Shown: in pieces, positions 19,127 to 27,049 of the stretch
Layout: every line of letters begins with the position of its first letter
How positions within the stretch are numbered: position 1 is the first letter of the stretch
Assembly (NCBI RefSeq): GCF_001580615.1
Contig: NZ_LHZC01000055.1
Span: 62,001-126,000 of the forward strand
Length of the DNA: 64,000 nt
Direction: 5' to 3'
Source: Acetobacter malorum
Lineage (GTDB): Bacteria; Pseudomonadota; Alphaproteobacteria; Acetobacterales; Acetobacteraceae
Made by a program: the position numbers and the translations under genes
The notes under the pieces: generated by a model
What the model was told of the DNA's origin: nothing
Databases searched by the model: none
Seen by the model: only the letters and a program-made list of their open reading frames with translations

Positions 19127-19699
19127 TCAGAGGGCTGCCGGTGCCGTGGGGGTGAAGTCGAACACCACGACCTTGGCCAAATACGGTCCGGCAAAGGTTT
19201 TGAAGGCATCATGTGCTGGGTCAAAGTGCCCTGCCTCGGTGACAATCGGGCGCCCGACGTAAAAGTTCCTGTCCCCTTCAGACTGGAAGGTAACCAGATA
19301 CCCCTGCTCCAGCCCGAGGTCGGAATTTTCTCCGCTGTTCTGCGCCCCTGTCTCAATGGACGTCACAACCGTCTTGCCATCCGCCCTGCGGGAGAGGGTG
19401 GTGAGGGCCACAAAGCGCCGCGTAACCTCCGCGCGCTGTGCCGCTGTCGTGCCGGGGCGGAAGGTGAACATCACCATATGGCGCACCACACCGAGCTTGT
19501 AGTCCGGAGCGGTAAAGCGCGCAGCCCCGACGGATTTTAGCTCGGCCCGCACAGCCCGAGCGGCAGCATCCAGAGCGGGCGTGGTGGCAGGCGTGGTTTT
19601 GTGGGCGGGGGCGCTCAGGGCAGGGGCTGCCAGCCCAAGAGCCAGAGCAGTCGGGGCACTGGCCCGTAGCAGGGTTTTCAGAAACGCGGGCAGAGACAT
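19127..19699 (-). CDS. exported Dabb (stress-responsive alpha/beta barrel) protein
   Basis: 190-residue protein. The start at 19699 has AGGAG ten bases upstream and yields a signal peptide (about 1-29, ending APALSAPA). The mature part is a ferredoxin-like Dabb domain: VRHMVMFTFRPGT near the start, then YLVTFQSEGDRNFY and HDAFKTFAGPYLAKVVVFDF at the end. Dabb proteins form dimeric barrels; few have known function, and an exported one is less usual. The Ala/Thr/Pro-rich linker after the signal peptide has no motif. An array of four 10-bp repeats lies just upstream. Confidence 0.8.
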   Translation of the reverse strand: MSLPAFLKTLLRASAPTALALGLAAPALSAPAHKTTPATTPALDAAARAVRAELKSVGAARFTAPDYKLGVVRHMVMFTFRPGTTAAQRAEVTRRFVALTTLSRRADGKTVVTSIETGAQNSGENSDLGLEQGYLVTFQSEGDRNFYVGRPIVTEAGHFDPAHDAFKTFAGPYLAKVVVFDFTPTAPAAL

Positions 19700-19730
19700 A
19701 AAGGGTTCTCCTGACTTAAATTTATCAACG

Positions 19731-19770
19731 CGCAAAGTGCCGCAAAGTGCTGCAAAGTGCTGCAAAGTGC
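19731..19770. repeat. four tandem copies of a 10-bp repeat
   Basis: Four consecutive copies of [CT]GCAAAGTGC occupy the spacer between the ClC gene and the Dabb gene, 32 bases upstream of the Dabb ATG. One helical turn per unit puts all copies on the same DNA face, so a cooperative regulator site is possible; slipped-strand expansion is the alternative. Confidence 0.8.
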
Positions 19771-19778
19771 ACGCCCGG

Positions 19779-21548
19779 TTAAACCCGGTATTTTTCCCCT
19801 GCCAGTTCCCGCCGGGTGCGTTCCAGTTCTTCCGCATAGCGGCGCAGCACGTAGCGCTCACTCAGCAGGCCGAGAATGTGGTTGTCGTCATCCACTACAG
19901 CCAGCGCCGGGCGGGCCAGCCGCTCGAACGTATCAATGGCGGTGGAGAGTGAGAGGGCCGGGGTCAGCGCCAGATCATCCGCGGCAACCAGTTCCGTCAG
20001 TGGCGTGGTTTCCGGCACGCGGTTGGCATGGAACAGCACGTTTTCCACCAGCCCTTTATAATGGTTCTGCTCGTCACACAGAATGATGTAGCGCGGTGTC
20101 TGGTTTGGGAAGGCGATGCGGGCGGCCTGCACGGTTTCCGTCGCGGGGAAGGTGGCGACTTCCGTGCGCATCATCCGCTCCACCGTCAGCGTGCGCATCC
20201 AGCCTACATCTACGCCGGAGCGGATATTCTCACCGCGCAGATGGAAGCGCCATGTGGCGAAGGAATAGCCAAAGGTCCGCCGCACCGTCATGGAGGACAC
20301 AATGGCCGAGACCACCACAGCGCCCGTTAGCGGCAGGCTGCCGGTCGTCTCCAGCGCCAGAAAGATCATGGTCATGGGGCCGCCAATAACGGCCACGGCC
20401 AGCGCGCACATGCCCACAATGGTGCAGACGGAAACAGGCAGCACGGCCAGCGGGGCGAGCGCTCCGGCAAAGACCGCGCCCGTCAGCACACCCAGATAGA
20501 GTGAGGCAAAAAACAGCCCGCCGCGAAAGCCCGAGCCAATGGAAATGGCAGAGGCCAGCGCCTTCAACCCCAGCAGGCCGAGGGCCAGCATGAAGGGCGG
20601 CGAGCTGATGAGCCCTGCCCGCATGGCCATGTGGCCGGAGGAGAGAACGGAGGGGGAAATGATCGCCAGCCCGCCCACCAGCAGGCCACCCAGCGCGGGG
20701 CGCAGCCAGACCGGCAAAGGCAGGCGCTGGAAGGTGTATTCCGTCAGCGTGACGCCACGCATCAGCATCACTCCCACCAGTCCGGCAAAAACGCCCAGCA
20801 GGATAATGGGGAAGTAAGCCAGCAGCGGGATGCCCTGCGGTGTGGCCACCCAGACGGGCGGCAGCACGGTGCCGGTCAGATGCACCACGCCAATACCGCA
20901 GATGGCAGCCAGTGCCACCGGGGCGAGGGCGGTAAAGGTGTAGGAGCCGATAATCAGTTCAAACGCATAAAACGCCCCGGCCAGAGGTGCATCAAACGCA
21001 GCCCCGATGGCCCCGGCGGCTCCGCAGCCGACCAGCAGGCGCACATCGGCCCGGTGCATGCGCAACTGCCGCCCGATGCGGGAGCCAAAGGCAGCTCCAA
21101 GCTGACTGAACCCGGCCTCCAGCCCCAGTGAGGCCCCGCAGCCATTGGAGAGAATGGTTTGCCCGGCCAGAATCAGACTGTCCCGAAAGGACATGCGGCC
21201 TCCATGCAGAGCATTGGCCTCAATCGGGTCTGCCGGGTGGAAGCGGGTTTTGCGGGCCAGATACAGGCTGGTCAGCCCCAGCAGCAGGCCGCCGCACGTG
21301 GGAACCAGCAGGGCGCGCACGGGGTTAACGGTTGCCAGCCCGGACAGGCGGCCAGATTCCGGGGCCAGCAGATGATGCGCGAGGAATGTTGCGGCCGTCA
21401 TCAGGCTGACAACACCACCCGCCAGCACGCCGACAAGGGCTGCCAGCGCGATCAGCCACAGAGTGTCTTTACGGACAAGCGCCCTGAGCGCCGCCAGAAG
21501 CCGGGGCGGCGTGTTGTGGGTGCGCATATGGTCCAGCAAGCCGGTCAT
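19779..21548 (-). CDS. ClC-family chloride channel/antiporter with CBS domains
   Basis: About 589 residues: an N-terminal ClC membrane domain of roughly 18 helices and a C-terminal pair of CBS domains (last 130 residues, with MRTEVATFPATETVQAARI and AVVDDDNHILGLLSE). ClC selectivity-filter landmarks are present as SNGCGASLGLEAGFSQLGA, with Glu in the place of the gating glutamate, and GSGFRGGLFFASLYLG. It probably exchanges chloride for protons, useful for acid tolerance, with the CBS pair sensing nucleotide or ionic state. Start is uncertain: 21548 or 21527 fit the family; frames up to 21677 run into AT-rich spacer. Confidence 0.9.
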   Translation of the reverse strand: MTGLLDHMRTHNTPPRLLAALRALVRKDTLWLIALAALVGVLAGGVVSLMTAATFLAHHLLAPESGRLSGLATVNPVRALLVPTCGGLLLGLTSLYLARKTRFHPADPIEANALHGGRMSFRDSLILAGQTILSNGCGASLGLEAGFSQLGAAFGSRIGRQLRMHRADVRLLVGCGAAGAIGAAFDAPLAGAFYAFELIIGSYTFTALAPVALAAICGIGVVHLTGTVLPPVWVATPQGIPLLAYFPIILLGVFAGLVGVMLMRGVTLTEYTFQRLPLPVWLRPALGGLLVGGLAIISPSVLSSGHMAMRAGLISSPPFMLALGLLGLKALASAISIGSGFRGGLFFASLYLGVLTGAVFAGALAPLAVLPVSVCTIVGMCALAVAVIGGPMTMIFLALETTGSLPLTGAVVVSAIVSSMTVRRTFGYSFATWRFHLRGENIRSGVDVGWMRTLTVERMMRTEVATFPATETVQAARIAFPNQTPRYIILCDEQNHYKGLVENVLFHANRVPETTPLTELVAADDLALTPALSLSTAIDTFERLARPALAVVDDDNHILGLLSERYVLRRYAEELERTRRELAGEKYRV

Positions 21549-21626
21549 GGCTGCGCTGAAACAGGCAGAGGGACGTCTGTCTGGTGTCTCACGCTGTCCG
21601 TAATGCCTGTTTTCTCCTGCGGGAGG

Positions 21627-21682
21627 AAATATTAAATTTAATATTTTCTTCTTATGGATATTAAAGAGGGTATCCATAAGAA
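21627..21682. repeat. 20-bp palindrome and 12-bp hairpin at the AT-rich boundary
   Basis: 21627-21646 is a perfect 20-bp palindrome of A and T only. Directly after it, 21649-21660 pairs perfectly with 21671-21682 (TTCTTATGGATA stem, 10-nt loop). Both lie between the ClC gene and the AT-rich gene, downstream of the latter, where composition changes sharply. They may act as a terminator or mark an insertion boundary. Confidence 0.75.
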
Positions 21683-21725
21683 TATATAACTATTTCCTCT
21701 GCGTTAATGAATGGATGAATAGATA

Positions 21726-23090
21726 TTATTTTTCCAAAAAAGTAATTTGCATGGCAATCAAATTCCCGCCTTGAGGTGCTTCAGACCATTGCCCATTAGA
21801 TGCTCTGATAGGAAAATGATCTCCTTGGAACAGGCCGCCATAAATACAATCGCATGTTAAGGATGCAGGTCCAGTAATACGAATTGCAAATGCTTGAATG
21901 GCAAGAGAATTTCCAATGGTTCCTGAAAAATCACCATTACTTTTCCATTCAGTGATGGTTCCATCTTTTAGTTTGGCTCGATATTCCAAATTGATATCAG
22001 GAGAATGTGATGTGATGGAAAATGCTTCTATGGACCTCATCTGTTCATCCATGCTGCCGCAGACGAGATTTCCACAAGGGCTGGCATCGGTTATTAAAGA
22101 GCGACTTATAAAATCTCCATGATTTGAAATGTGTGCCTTGAGTTCTATTTTCCAAATTCTTTCTTTTTCAAAGTCTTCTATAGAAAAAAGTTTCTTTCTT
22201 CTGTGAATTTTATCCTGTGCAACAGCCGGAATTGTGGATCCACCACTATCCTGGCGAATTTGCAGGGTTTCTTTTGATGTATTGTAGATATAGTGATTTA
22301 AAACAGGTTCATATGTTTTGCAAAATTTTTCAAAGCTTACAAAAGAAGAAAACGTTGATTCACAATTCCCAATAAAATACCGAGCATTTGAGGCAATCTC
22401 AAAATCAACAAGAGATAGAAAGAGATTATTTTTTTTGGAAATATCAAAAAAATCACTTTTGAAAAAAGCGTCAACGCCAAAGTCATTTTTAAAGTAATTT
22501 CTTACATCTTCCTTTTTGTCAGTATTTTTTTCATCACATAAAATATATATAGATTGAATATCAGGAAAAGTGTTGATGGTTTTTTGTATAATATTTTTGT
22601 AGGACTCTGAAGAACTGGAAAACCCTACCCAGTCGTTTTCAATGCGCATTTGTAACGCATGCTTGATACCAAGAGTGCCATAGAGGCTTTGGCAAAGAAT
22701 ATTTGAAAATTCCAGGATAAATTTCTTGGGGGTGAAAGTACGGATGATTTGTGCTCCCATTTCCCCAAGAGCACTTCGTCCGAGTTGACCTATTTCCCCA
22801 TATTTTTTGGCACCTTTACAGAAACAGTGCCATCCATCAGTAGTATCTTCTTCATTTCCGGTGGGGTTATCAATAATATTTACACCAAAAGAAGCCATAA
22901 CATTTTTTATGGCAGAAATTTCAAAATATTCATCTAGAGGAACTACTTTGTGTGTATTAATGCGGGGATCAAAGTCTACCAAATTAGGTAAAATTATGCT
23001 TTCTTGATATTCGAGTGCTTCATAAGCTAAACCAGTAAGTGATAGTTTTTGGTTTGTAATACCTAGACCGCAGTGGTTGTAGAAAAGCAT
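21726..23090 (-). CDS. AT-rich gene: O-fucosyltransferase-like domain plus ChW-like repeats
   Basis: 454-residue protein encoded by DNA far richer in AT than its neighbours. Residues 1-260 look like a GDP-fucose O-fucosyltransferase-type fold: an N-terminal glycine loop (NHCGLGITNQ), an LQMRIENDW segment near 146-154, and LVDFEIASNARYFIGN with STFSSF near 227-249, the donor-site arrangement of that superfamily. Residues 315-454 hold units resembling ChW (clostridial hydrophobic W) repeats, best seen as KLKDGTITEWKSNGDFSGTI followed by GNSLAIQAFAI at 373-403. No signal peptide. The start has AAGGGA upstream. I infer a glycosyltransferase of surface or protein glycosylation, with a possible carbohydrate- or wall-binding tail. 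Both assignments rest on motif pattern only. Composition suggests horizontal gain. Confidence 0.6.
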   Translation of the reverse strand: MLFYNHCGLGITNQKLSLTGLAYEALEYQESIILPNLVDFDPRINTHKVVPLDEYFEISAIKNVMASFGVNIIDNPTGNEEDTTDGWHCFCKGAKKYGEIGQLGRSALGEMGAQIIRTFTPKKFILEFSNILCQSLYGTLGIKHALQMRIENDWVGFSSSSESYKNIIQKTINTFPDIQSIYILCDEKNTDKKEDVRNYFKNDFGVDAFFKSDFFDISKKNNLFLSLVDFEIASNARYFIGNCESTFSSFVSFEKFCKTYEPVLNHYIYNTSKETLQIRQDSGGSTIPAVAQDKIHRRKKLFSIEDFEKERIWKIELKAHISNHGDFISRSLITDASPCGNLVCGSMDEQMRSIEAFSITSHSPDINLEYRAKLKDGTITEWKSNGDFSGTIGNSLAIQAFAIRITGPASLTCDCIYGGLFQGDHFPIRASNGQWSEAPQGGNLIAMQITFLEK

Positions 23091-23110
23091 GCTGACTGTC
23101 CCTTAATAAA

Positions 23111-23136
23111 TTGATTTTTTGTATATAAAAAATCAA
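23111..23136. repeat. AT-rich inverted repeat upstream of the fucosyltransferase-like gene
   Basis: Perfect 10-bp inverted repeat TTGATTTTTT / AAAAAATCAA with a 6-nt centre (GTATAT), 21 bases before the ATG of the minus-strand gene. A third AAAAAATCAA half-site follows at 23136-23145. It may overlap the promoter or act as an operator. Confidence 0.65.
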
Positions 23137-23209
23137 AAAAAATCAATAGTTCTGATATATTTCTATTGTGTTGAAAAGTTTTAGAATAATAAAAAATTTT
23201 CTCGTTTTA

Positions 23210-24358
23210 TTATAAAACCATAGGTGGCTGGTCTGCCAGAATTCGTGTCACGTCGTCATCCGTCAGGCTGTAGCGGAAGAACTGTTTGTAGAACGCTTTC
23301 AGGTCCCGGCGCACGTCGATGTCCTTGAAGAGTTCCGGCTGGACGTGCTGGGCCGCCCATTCCAGTTGAAGCAGAACCTCACACCCGTAGCGATCCCACG
23401 GGAACACACCCTGCGGGTTGGTCCATGCCTTGCCGTTCTGGAAAGCTGCCAAGGTGCGCAGCGGGGCGTCTGCCGCCAGAGGTCCGGCGTTGGCCCCGAT
23501 GACAATCATATCCGGGTTCCAGGCCGCAATCTGCTCAAACGTGACGGGGCGATGGTTGCCGGAAACTTCTGCCGCCGCATTGCGACCGCCAGCCGCCTGA
23601 ATCCATGCATCAATCAGCGTATCTTTGCCGTCAATTTGCAGGGGGTTAAGGCGGGCAATATGCAGCACACGTGGGCGGGCGGAGGCGGGCAGGGAGACCG
23701 TGCGGGCGTGCAGACTCTGCTGCAACGCTTCCAGCTTCTGGCGATATTCGCTGGCGATCTCATGCGCATAAGGCGTGGCGAGGGCGTCGGCCGTCATGTC
23801 CACGGAGGTGAGCATCTGTGGCAGTGTGGTGTAGTGCGCATCCAGCGTAGGCAGGCCGGTTTTGCGCAGTTCTTCCGCCTTGGCATGGGTGGGCACAAAG
23901 ACCAGCCCGATATGGCGGTTCAGCAGGTCTTCCGGGTTCACACTGTCCGGGTGGACGCCGGTTTCCGCCGAGCGCAGCATCGGGGCGACCTTAAACAGCC
24001 AGGGCAGGTCCGCCGGTTTGTCTGCCGAGACCTTAATGCGTTCCGCCCCGCCGAGCATGACGGTAATCTCGTTATGGGCAAACCAGAGGTCCGCAATGTT
24101 GGCGGCACTTTTGTCCAGCGCAACGCTGGCGCCACTCATATCCGTAACCGTGCGCGGATAGACCGGGATATTATTCACCGTCGGCATGGTGGCCACGGCC
24201 TGCGCGACAACATGCGCGCCGGGGCCAGCTGCGGGATGCGCCGGTTGTGCGGCAGCCTGACCGGACACAGCCAGAGGGGTGGCCAGCCCCACGCCCAGCA
24301 GGCTGAGCATGAGGGACGAGGAGCAGAGCAGTCTGCAACGGAGCATGAAAGAGCGCAT
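23210..24358 (-). CDS. periplasmic iron-complex/corrinoid-type binding protein
   Basis: 382-residue substrate-binding protein of the FecB/BtuF superfamily (cluster of helical-backbone binding proteins). The start at 24358 gives a signal peptide (about 1-39, ending GQAAAQP). The first lobe contains NIADLWFAHNEITVMLGGAERI, the linker region HIARLNPLQIDGKDTLIDAW, and the second lobe FEQIAAWNPDMIVIGANAG, a hallmark of this group. It should deliver a siderophore, heme or cobalamin to an ABC importer, but no permease or ATPase gene is nearby, so it is an orphan. A TATAAT-like box lies about 22 bases upstream of the ATG. Confidence 0.82.
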   Translation of the reverse strand: MRSFMLRCRLLCSSSLMLSLLGVGLATPLAVSGQAAAQPAHPAAGPGAHVVAQAVATMPTVNNIPVYPRTVTDMSGASVALDKSAANIADLWFAHNEITVMLGGAERIKVSADKPADLPWLFKVAPMLRSAETGVHPDSVNPEDLLNRHIGLVFVPTHAKAEELRKTGLPTLDAHYTTLPQMLTSVDMTADALATPYAHEIASEYRQKLEALQQSLHARTVSLPASARPRVLHIARLNPLQIDGKDTLIDAWIQAAGGRNAAAEVSGNHRPVTFEQIAAWNPDMIVIGANAGPLAADAPLRTLAAFQNGKAWTNPQGVFPWDRYGCEVLLQLEWAAQHVQPELFKDIDVRRDLKAFYKQFFRYSLTDDDVTRILADQPPMVL

Positions 24359-24451
24359 GAGTATCCCGGACCTGATCGTATTATATACGTTAGAATACAG
24401 AAGGCGCGGGTGCAATATGGCGGCTCTCCAAACACGAAAAGGGAAGAACCG

Positions 24452-24652
24452 GTGCGACAACACAAAGTAATGCTGGGGGATAAAGTGCTGTATCAGGCCG
24501 CGCAGCTGACCCATGCTGAACGCTTTGCCGCAGCGCGCCGGGCGGAGGGTGTGCCCTGCCATGTGGTGCCGGATACCACAGCCAAACCGCCGCGCCGGGA
24601 GCAGATCAACCCGCTCACCGGCCAGCCCCGCAAACGCGGACGGGTGCGTTAA
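24452..24652 (+). CDS. small basic protein, hypothetical
   Basis: 66 residues from a GTG at 24452 (60 from an in-frame ATG at 24470). GGGAAG lies upstream at spacing suitable for the GTG. The protein is rich in Arg and Ala and ends in a basic proline-rich tail (QINPLTGQPRKRGRVR). No family is recognised. It fills the only space between the divergent binding-protein gene and the pentose-phosphate operon and overlaps the end of the opposite 76-residue frame by four bases. Supported by position and site only. Confidence 0.45.
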   Translation: MRQHKVMLGDKVLYQAAQLTHAERFAAARRAEGVPCHVVPDTTAKPPRREQINPLTGQPRKRGRVR

Positions 24653-24879
24653 GCCAGCACCGTCCGGTTGCGCCGCCATGCGTCTTCCAGCGCATCGGCC
24701 GGGTCCTGATGCGCGTCACTCCACGCGCCCTCGGCGGCTTCCGGCGCATGGACCATGGCGCGCCATAAGGCGGGGCCCGTCGCGCGCTCCATCCGTATGG
24801 CCCATGAGGGGGGAATACGCGTGAGCAACCGTTCCATCTTCTGCCCGGATGTCAGCGGTTTTGCGTAATTATGGCCCAC
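24649..24879 (-). CDS. small hypothetical protein at the operon end
   Basis: 76 residues from a GTG start with AAGGGGG eight bases upstream. It lies 25 bases after the rpiA-gntK fusion on the same strand, so it would be the last gene of the pentose-phosphate operon. The sequence holds several Trp (PPSWAIRMERATGPALW) and a weakly acidic C-terminus; no signal, membrane segment or known motif is seen. Confidence 0.5.
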   Translation of the reverse strand: MGHNYAKPLTSGQKMERLLTRIPPSWAIRMERATGPALWRAMVHAPEAAEGAWSDAHQDPADALEDAWRRNRTVLA

Positions 24880-24904
24880 AGCGCATTCCCCCTTTTGCTT
24901 AAAG

Positions 24905-26242
24905 TCAGATGGTTTTCAGATAGGACAGAATTTCCGCAATGGTTTCAGCCGGATTGGTATCTGCGGACATGCTGAGGGCATGTTCATCCGCCGCCGGTGC
25001 TTCCAGCGTCTGCAACTGGCTGGGCAGCAGGGTGGGGGGCATATAGTGGCCCCGCCGGCGCTTCAGCCGTTCCAGCAGCACGGCTTCCGATGTGTGCAGA
25101 TAGATAAAGATGGGCTCCAGCCCGCCTTTGCGCAGCACATCCCGGTAGGAATGTTTCAGCGCGGAGCAGGTGAGAATCCCGCCGGTGCCCGCCCGGTTAC
25201 ACTCGGCCAGCCATTCCTGGCAGCGGGCCAGCCAGGGCCAGCGGTCTTCATCATTCAGCGGAATGCTGGCGGCCATTTTGGCAACATTGGCGGCGGGGTG
25301 CAGGTCATCCCCTTCCTGAAAAGGCCAGCCCAGCTCATTGCGCAGGCCCTCCGCAATGGTGGTCTTGCCGGAGCCTGAAACGCCCATAATCACCAGCAAC
25401 TGTTTTTTGATGCCGCTTGCCACCGGCTGTGTCGGCAACACGGTCTTGCTGCTGCCGTTCTCGTTCGGCACGGGCGGCACGCGGGTGACAGGCTCGGACG
25501 GGTCTAGTGCCGGGGTGGCAATCAGCCCGTCGGACACGGTGGGAGTAATCACGCGAATGCCCTCAGGGCCTGCGGTAATGGCCTGCGTCGCCATTTCAAT
25601 AAACAGCCCGTGTTCCACCACACCCACAATGCTGTGGATATCCGTGCCCAGCTTGTGCGGGTCTTCAATCGGGCCGAACACGCAATCCATAATCAGGTTC
25701 TTTTCATCCGTGAGATAAAAAGAGCCATCCCGGTGTTTGCGCGGGGTAACGTGCGCGCCCATGCGGCCGAGCTTTACCGCTACATTCTCCCAGCCAAAGG
25801 GAATGACTTCCACCGGCACCGGGCAGAGCATGCCCAAATGGTCAACATACTTGCTGCTGTCAGCCACAATCACAAACTGCTTTGCGGCGGAGGCGACAAT
25901 TTTCTCCCGCAGCAGCGCGCCGCCCCGGCCTTTAACGAGGTTGAGCGTGCGCGGCTCGATCTCATCCGCGCCATCAATGGTAATGTCGAGTTCAGGATGG
26001 GCGGCAAAGGTGGTGAGCGGAATGCCTTCCTCCCGCGCCTGTGCTTCCGTAGCGTCGGAGGTGGGAATGGCGCAGATTTTCAGCCCTTCCTCCCGCACGC
26101 GGCGGCCGAGTTCCGCCACGACAAAAAACGCTGTGGAGCCTGTGCCAAGGCCGACGGCCATCCCGTCCTGCACCAGTGATGCGGCCTTGATGGCGGCTTG
26201 CTGTTTCAGGTTGGCGGCGGGGTCTGGTGCTTTGCCGGTCAT
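24905..26242 (-). CDS. fused ribose-5-phosphate isomerase A and gluconokinase
   Basis: 445-residue fusion. Residues 1-235 form ribose-5-phosphate isomerase A: GLGTGST at 31-37, DGADEI at 90-95 with the catalytic acid, and KGRGGALLREK at 104-114. A Pro/Ser/Thr-rich linker of about 45 residues follows (236-280). Residues 281-445 are a thermoresistant-type gluconokinase: P-loop GVSGSGKT at 287-294, QEGDDLHP at 309-316, and TCSALKHSYRDVLR at 358-371. The protein would phosphorylate gluconate to 6-phosphogluconate and also interconvert ribulose-5-P and ribose-5-P, i.e. the steps just before and after Gnd, whose gene is in the same operon. The frame is open throughout, with no internal stop, so this is one protein as read. 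Confidence 0.93.
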   Translation of the reverse strand: MTGKAPDPAANLKQQAAIKAASLVQDGMAVGLGTGSTAFFVVAELGRRVREEGLKICAIPTSDATEAQAREEGIPLTTFAAHPELDITIDGADEIEPRTLNLVKGRGGALLREKIVASAAKQFVIVADSSKYVDHLGMLCPVPVEVIPFGWENVAVKLGRMGAHVTPRKHRDGSFYLTDEKNLIMDCVFGPIEDPHKLGTDIHSIVGVVEHGLFIEMATQAITAGPEGIRVITPTVSDGLIATPALDPSEPVTRVPPVPNENGSSKTVLPTQPVASGIKKQLLVIMGVSGSGKTTIAEGLRNELGWPFQEGDDLHPAANVAKMAASIPLNDEDRWPWLARCQEWLAECNRAGTGGILTCSALKHSYRDVLRKGGLEPIFIYLHTSEAVLLERLKRRRGHYMPPTLLPSQLQTLEAPAADEHALSMSADTNPAETIAEILSYLKTI

Positions 26243-26301
26243 GGAGAGGGTCCTTATTTTTGTTTTTTTATGGTCGGGTGTGGTGTCAGGGTGTGGGTGT
26301 T

Positions 26302-27045
26302 TTATACGTCTGCCGGGGCGGCGTCACGGTCCAGCACCCAGGTCAGATCGCCCATGGCGGTAATGGCACTCGCCGGGCAGGCGGGGTCCTGCGCGCGGAC
26401 TTTGGCCACCGTCTCCCGCTTGGAGGCACCTTCCACCAGAAAGACAACATGGCGGCTGGCATCAATGGCCGGGTAGGTCATGGTCAGGCGGGTATAGGGG
26501 GCGACGGGCGGCACGCAGGTGGAAACCCACGCCGTGCGTTCCTTCAGCACCGGCTGACCGGGGAAGAGGGAGGCCGTATGGCCATCGCTGCCCAGCCCGA
26601 GCAGATTGACATCAAACAGCGGCTTGCCCGGCTGGAGGGTGTCTGCCCCGTAAAACTTTTTCAGTTCGGCATCATACTCTTTGGCGGCGTCTTCCGCAGT
26701 GCCTGCCGTGGGGATGAGGTGCACATTTTCAGCCGGCACCGGCACGCGGGAGAACAGCAGGCGCTGGAGCATGCCGGAATTGCTGTCTTCATGGTCATGC
26801 GCCAGAAAGCGGTCATCCCCCAGAAAGAACTCCATGCGTGCCCAGGGGAAGCGGCTGGCATACGGCTCGGATGCCATCATGCTGTACAGTAGCTGCGGCG
26901 TGCTGCCGCCGGAAAGGGCAATGCTGAACGGCTCATCCTTTTTAGCCAGCGCCTCCTGCAGCAGCCAGTCGGCCAGATGGCGCGTGGCGGCTTCTCTGTC
27001 TGCAAAAACGGCAACTTTGCCAGTGCGGGTGTTCTGTCCGGTCAT
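26302..27045 (-). CDS. pgl: 6-phosphogluconolactonase
   Basis: 247-residue lactonase of the DevB/SOL family that opens 6-phosphogluconolactone to 6-phosphogluconate. The start at 27045 follows GAGAGGA and lies four bases after the stop of the HAD gene. Family motifs are FSIALSGGSTPQLLY near residue 40, FFLGDDRFLAHDHEDSN, and LLGLGSDGHTASLFPG. It sits between the second HAD gene and the rpiA-gntK fusion in the operon, consistent with the oxidative pentose-phosphate branch. No glucose-6-phosphate dehydrogenase gene is in the window. Confidence 0.95.
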   Translation of the reverse strand: MTGQNTRTGKVAVFADREAATRHLADWLLQEALAKKDEPFSIALSGGSTPQLLYSMMASEPYASRFPWARMEFFLGDDRFLAHDHEDSNSGMLQRLLFSRVPVPAENVHLIPTAGTAEDAAKEYDAELKKFYGADTLQPGKPLFDVNLLGLGSDGHTASLFPGQPVLKERTAWVSTCVPPVAPYTRLTMTYPAIDASRHVVFLVEGASKRETVAKVRAQDPACPASAITAMGDLTWVLDRDAAPADV

Positions 27046-27049
27046 GATA

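Noticed and set aside
19731-19770. CRISPR array
   Set aside because: Units are only 10 bp and contiguous, with no spacers.
23345-24652. A long plus-strand frame running through the binding-protein gene
   Set aside because: Only its last 66 codons, outside the opposite gene, could be real. The rest is a shadow.
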